Source of the DNA: Liolophura sinensis
Taxonomy: Eukaryota; Mollusca; Polyplacophora; Chitonida; Chitonidae
Length of the DNA: 64,000 nt
Direction: 5' to 3'
Assembly: GCF_032854445.1 (NCBI RefSeq)
Contig: NC_088299.1
Location: forward strand, 18,777,608 to 18,841,607
The number at the start of each line of letters is the position of its first letter. Position 1 is the stretch's first letter. This document shows positions 59,288 to 64,000 of the stretch, in pieces. Position numbers and translations under genes: made by a program. Below the pieces are notes generated by a model. It made no database searches. It was not told the DNA's origin and saw only the letters and a list, made by a program, of their open reading frames with translations.

Positions 59288-61400
59288 TTGGCTGTCGTCT
59301 TCTCAATAACCACTATATTCTGATGACTGACATTTGGAGCGAGAATACTGTCTGAGTAAGATAGAATAATCCAACGCGGTAAATACCTGCGTACTACACC
59401 CCTACTGGGAAAAAAGTAATAGCTATTGGCATAAATGTATGTCTATGCGTTTTCATAGTCCCATTTTTTTTTTAATAGATATGGCCTAATACGTAGTAAG
59501 ATTTCCTAAGCATCCTTTCTGTAGAACATTTGTAAGGATGTTGCACTAGGAAAACATAAATACTGTTGGGTAGTTTATAATTTTTATTCAGTCCAGGAGA
59601 AATTGCTTTGGTGCCTGTATGTATGTAAAGGTATCCTTTTATAATGCTCTAAGTAAAGGCTTTAGTAATGTACATGTGTTATGTTTGACTGGATTAAACT
59701 TGCTGTATGAAGAGAGTTATTATAGCTGTGTACACGTTATTTTTGGCAGAACTGAACACCATGCCATACCGCTACAGCGTACACGTGCATATTAGATTAC
59801 TGTCAAAATAACAATGATAGGTTACAGACTGCCACTTTAGCACTAAAGTTGACAATTATAAGACTGGTCTGGTGGAAAATTGTATATTTATCACTGAGGC
59901 GATAATCTAGGTAAAACATTTACTCTGCTGAAGGTGATAGCTAATCACCGCCACGTCACTGTTCATAAGGATACAGTTTTTCCAGTAGACCAGTCTTCTA
60001 ACTGTCAATTTTACTGTCAAGAAATGAATTTTAAGGGATCGTTAATCTATGAATAATTCATTCTCTGTCCAGTACAAGTTTACACCTGTTCCACCATGTA
60101 CTTATTTTCTTATTATCCTTGTATATCTATTTTCCTCCTATATTCATGGATTTCTTACAGTATTGGAGAAACAGTGCTTGGTTGGTATACCTGCTAATAA
60201 GAAGCGACATTAAACGCGAAGTAAGGAAAATAAAAGTTTAAACCCAATTCTCTACAAAGAAGAATTAAGTTCTATAGTAAAACAAAAAGTTTTAAGGGAA
60301 GGTTTCAATCTTTACGTCTACTGACTTTTGATGACACGTTTTATTATCGTCGTTATGTTTATACGTCTGTACGAATGTTTGCTCGTTATGAAATATATTG
60401 ATGGTGAATTTATCTACGTGTTTAAATGCTGGGAAACCTTAATATTTGTTGAGCTGGAAGTCAAATGAAAAATGACTTTTCATAGCCATTCCCCTCAAGT
60501 TGAATATTTCACTTGATTTTACGACAGACGAAGAAGCCGAGCTCCGTTCAGGTTAGTTAATGTAACGATTCTGCTTGATAGGTTAGTGAGGAAGCAAAGG
60601 GGGGATCATGGACAACCGATTTCAGAATCATCATGTCTCTATACTTTCGAAATTTTATTCATGGATTAACTGGCGAGTATCCCACACATCCTATCGTCAA
60701 CTACAGTATAAATTTCAACAAACCGAAACGTAACCGTTTCATATTGGGATGAGCGCCACCTACTTTCTCAAGGTCATTTTAAGATCAGTGCCGCCTACTT
60801 TCTCAAGGTCATATTTAATAGTTAAAGCAGTTTCTAAAACTATTGTGTCATTACGTTTATCTACTTTAATTTGTGATTACATATAGCTTTATTGCTGGAA
60901 GCTATGGGGTCAAGGCGATTTGCTCTTCTCTATTCTGATTGTGTCACACTTTATGTATGTACAGATGCATGTTGGGAAGCCAGTGTTCCCTGTTGTGTCT
61001 TTCTTCCTATCCCGTTTTCTCTCCTGAACTCCCCAAACATTTTATTATGTGTGTGTCTATTACCAGTATACATGTTTCCATATCTGCATTTGTATCTCTC
61101 ATTATAATTTTGATATAGTTTTGTACGCCATAAACGTTTGTATTTTCTGTATAATTTCACCGAATGTTTAGAATAGTCGCCTGTATTCTTGTGTTAGTAG
61201 TACAGGTATACTCTGTTAATTGTTAGCTGTTGTGTGCAGAATATGCTAATTAGATAGATTAGACCTAACACGCTACAGTATGCTCATGTTCAAACAAAGT
61301 AGGATTTTATATTGTTATATTTTCAATAAAATTTATCCTCCAATGTGATGTTTACCATTATCACATATAAATAACACATGAAATAAAAGTCGTTACTAAA
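59288..61400. other. 3' flank of the MARVEL-domain gene
   Basis: AT-rich sequence without exons that I can support. AATAAA signals occur at 60229-60234 and 61325-61330, either of which could end the transcript. Confidence 0.4.
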
Positions 61401-61529
61401 ACTGTTTGCTGCCCCTGATTTTCTTAGAAGCAAAGTCAAACATCAGACAAACCGTATGCCGCGGGGCTACACAGACGTCACGTTCCGATTCCAGACCTTA
61501 GCCATTCGTAGGTAAAGGAAGAATTTTAA

Positions 61530-61820
61530 ATGTGGGCGGTGAAATATGGCTAAAATATCCTCAATGTTCCCTCCTTCATTCGTCAGGACTACAGTAAAAT
61601 ATCCTCCATGTTCCCTCCTCCATTCGTCAGGAGCACAGTAAAATATCCTCAATGTTCCCTCCTTCATTAGTCGTGGCCTACAGTAAAATATCCTCAATGT
61701 TCCCTCCTCCATTCGTCAGGAGCACAGTAAAATATCCTCAATGTTCCCTCCTCCATTAGTCAGAAGCACATAAAAATATCCTCAATGTTCCCTCCTCCAT
61801 TTGTCAGGAGCACAGTAATT
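61530..61820. repeat. 44-bp minisatellite, block 1
   Basis: About six copies of agtaaaatatcctcaatgtt, ccctcctccattcgtcagga, gcac. The same unit recurs at 62670-63015. Confidence 0.9.
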
Positions 61821-62004
61821 GTTTTGACCAACAACAATACTTCCTCGGCCGCTGAAATTTGAGTGATGCAGTCGTGTTTAGTAATGTAATACTTAATAAG
61901 GCACCGGGGTGCAAGAATTCATCTCAAGAGCCCAACTAGAAGCACAGTGTATACACACGGTGTATGCCTTAGCCTGACACTAAAGTGATTATGATAACCG
62001 CTCC

Positions 62005-62200
62005 CCACCTCAGTTACCTCGCAACATCGCTACCTTGCTGCCTCGCATAGCTACTTCGTCAGCTCGCTGTCTCGCATCGCTACCTCTGAACCTCCCTGCT
62101 TCGCTGCCTTGACCTTTTTAATCTCGCTAACTCGCTGTATTGAAACGCTTCCTCGCTGCCTCGCATGGTTACCTCGCTACTCCATTAGCTCTTTACCTCG
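62005..62200. repeat. degenerate ctcgctgcctcgc repeat
   Basis: Short irregular modules such as tacctcgcaacatcgc and tgcctcgcatagctac. A related G-rich complement occurs near 49040-49110. Confidence 0.7.
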
Positions 62201-62534
62201 ATTGTCTTCGATTTGCACCAATTTACTTTCTTATAGGCAGCAGCTGTGTTATGCATCTGTATGTTTATTAAATTTCTTATAACTTCAATGGCTCATGCAT
62301 GCTGATTTCATAACGTAAGTCCTGCGTTATGGCGAGTAGGCCTTGATCTCATCCTTGTCTTGCCAACTTATATACAGCGATTCAGGTATAGCAGTGTGAC
62401 CGCCACATGTGTGTAGATACACTCCAAAAATAATCTGTTAGATTTAACAGAAAGTCTGACGGCAGTATGTATTCTGTCATTATAACATAACGATGTGTCA
62501 TATTCAACATAATATCCTGCTCATCCAATACAAT

Positions 62535-64000
62535 CTTTTTGTTGAATTAATAGAATAGGTGTAACCCACCTGAATAACAGAACATATATTCCAGCATGAC
62601 TCAAACAAGCAGAGTCTTTGTCACAGTTTACAAATTACATTTTTCGTGGGAAGTTTAGAATATTTTTCGTCAAGAGTACAGTAAAATATCTTCAATGTTC
62701 CCTCCACCATTCATCAGGAGCACAGTAAAATATCCTCAATGTTCCCTCCTCCATTCGTCAGAAGCACAGTAAAATAATCTCAATGTTCCCTCCTCCATTC
62801 GTTAGGAGTACAGTAAAATATCCTCAATGTTCCGTCCGCCATTCGTCAAGAGCACAATCTTCCCCCTTTCATTCGTAAGGAGTACAGTAAAATATCCTCA
62901 ATGTTCCGTTCTAAAATGGTCATGAGAACAGTAAAATATCCTCAATGTTCCCAACCTCCATTCGTCAGGAGTACAGTAAAATATCTTCAATGTTCCCTCC
63001 TCCATTAGTCAGTTTACAGATTACATTTTTCGTGGGAAGTATGGGATATTTGCACACGCACTTGACATCTCTTTTCTTTCTGTATCACGGGTTTTTGCAG
63101 ATATGCTGGAATAATAAATGTTGGTATGGGAGTACTTTAACACCATAAATGATTTGATACCTCTGGTTTATTTGCGGAATCACACGTTTCTCGATATACT
63201 GATGCAAAACCAAGCCATGCAAAGGAGAAGGAAACTCAAATTTCCCAGCTGTGGGCGCATGTTTTATCGAGCGAGCCCTGTCTTTATTTTCACGATTGTG
63301 GTCATGTGTAGACCTGTACATCCAAAATTATAGTGTAGACCTGTACATCCAAAAGTATAGTGTAGACCTGTACATCCAAAAGTATAGTGTGGACCTGTAC
63401 ATCCAAAAGTATAGTGTAGACCTGTACATCCAAATGTATAGTGTAGACCTGTACATCCAAAAGTATAGTGTAGACCTGTACATCCAAATGTATAGTGTAG
63501 ACCTGTACATCCAAAAGTATGATGTAGACTTGTACATCCAAAAGCACAGAGTAGACCTGTACATCCAAAAGTATAGTGTAAACCTGTACATCCAAAAGTA
63601 TAGTGTAGACCTGTACATCCAAAAGTATAGTGTAGACCTGTACATCCAAATGTATAGTGTAGACCTGTACATCCAAAAGTATAGTGCAGACCTGTACATC
63701 CAAAAGTATGATGTAGACCTGTACATCCAAAAGTATAGTGTAGACCTGTACATCCAAATGTATAGTGTAGACCTGTACATCCAAAAGTATAGTGTGTACC
63801 TGTACATCCAAATGTATAGTGTAGACCTGTACATCCAAAAGTATGATGTAGACCTGTACATCCAAAAGCACAGAGTAGACCTGTACATCCAAAAGTATAG
63901 TGTAGACCTGTACATCCAAAAGTATAGTGTAGACCTGTACATCCAAAAGTATAGTGTAGACCTGTACATCCAAATGTATAGTGTAGACCTGTACATCCAA
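62535..64000. repeat. dispersed repeat copy 2, ending in a 27-bp array that leaves the window
   Basis: Matches 49690-50360 in the same orientation, apart from the nested 44-bp array. From 63305 to the window end it is about 26 copies of gtagacctgtacatccaaaa plus gtatagt. The array is stop-free on the minus strand in two frames (9-residue periods DVQVYTILL and MYRSTLYFW), which I take as an artefact of the 27-bp period. Confidence 0.85.
62670..63015. repeat. 44-bp minisatellite, block 2, nested in dispersed repeat copy 2
   Basis: Seven or eight copies of the unit seen at 61530-61820. It interrupts the sequence that is continuous in the 49690 copy: both sides carry cagtttacaaattacatttt or its near match. 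Confidence 0.85.

Noticed and set aside
63302-64000. Minus-strand 9-residue-repeat ORFs (DVQVYTILL / MYRSTLYFW)
   Set aside because: By-product of the 27-bp array. The same unit occurs in the dispersed repeat at 50140-50350, where it is not open to the same extent.

Overview
This window is eukaryotic genomic DNA, most likely from a marine mollusc. The evidence is AT-rich intron-bearing genes with GT-AG junctions, very many minisatellites, and at least twelve copies of a tRNA-derived SINE whose body resembles a repeat I associate with molluscan genomes. The species cannot be fixed from the sequence. || Layout. 1-9.7 kb is gene-poor and repeat-rich: a 36-bp minisatellite (0.14-0.78 kb), a possible solo LTR (1.5-2.2 kb), a 3.9-kb foldback element made of two long inverted arms (2.3-6.2 kb), and further arrays (6.6-7.1, 8.2-9.6 kb). 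9.78-32.58 kb on the minus strand is one complete host gene. I assembled 16 exons by hand, all with GT-AG junctions and matching phases; together they encode a 593-residue NELF-C/D (TH1-like) subunit of the negative elongation factor that pauses RNA polymerase II. Many of its introns are filled with minisatellites and SINEs. 33-37.4 kb is non-coding, with a TA microsatellite, a SINE and a repeated ~230-bp unit. 37.4-47.2 kb is GC-rich and is a decayed Polinton/Maverick-like (adintovirus-like) endogenous element: protein-primed DNA polymerase B on the plus strand, then on the minus strand an adenain-type protease, major capsid protein, small amphipathic protein, minor capsid (penton-like) protein, two short conserved ORFs, packaging ATPase and a retrovirus-type integrase ending in a chromodomain. 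Nearly every gene is broken. 47.2-52.8 kb is repeats and non-coding DNA. 52.80-59.29 kb on the plus strand is a second complete host gene: four exons, 174 residues, a four-helix MARVEL-domain membrane protein. 59.3-64 kb is 3' sequence and repeats, ending in a 27-bp array that runs off the window. || Most notable pattern. In both host genes, intronic minisatellites abut exons and their units carry copies of the neighbouring splice junction with a few exon bases. This is clear for MARVEL intron 2 (acceptor) and NELFCD intron 14 (donor), and weaker for NELFCD introns 1 and 10. It suggests that arrays here repeatedly grew out of splice sites and left strings of decoy splice sites. The Polinton-like element supplies a full set of virus-hallmark genes, but it looks dead: the polymerase has lost the segment that should carry catalytic motif C, and integrase, ATPase, protease and capsid genes have frameshifts or stops.
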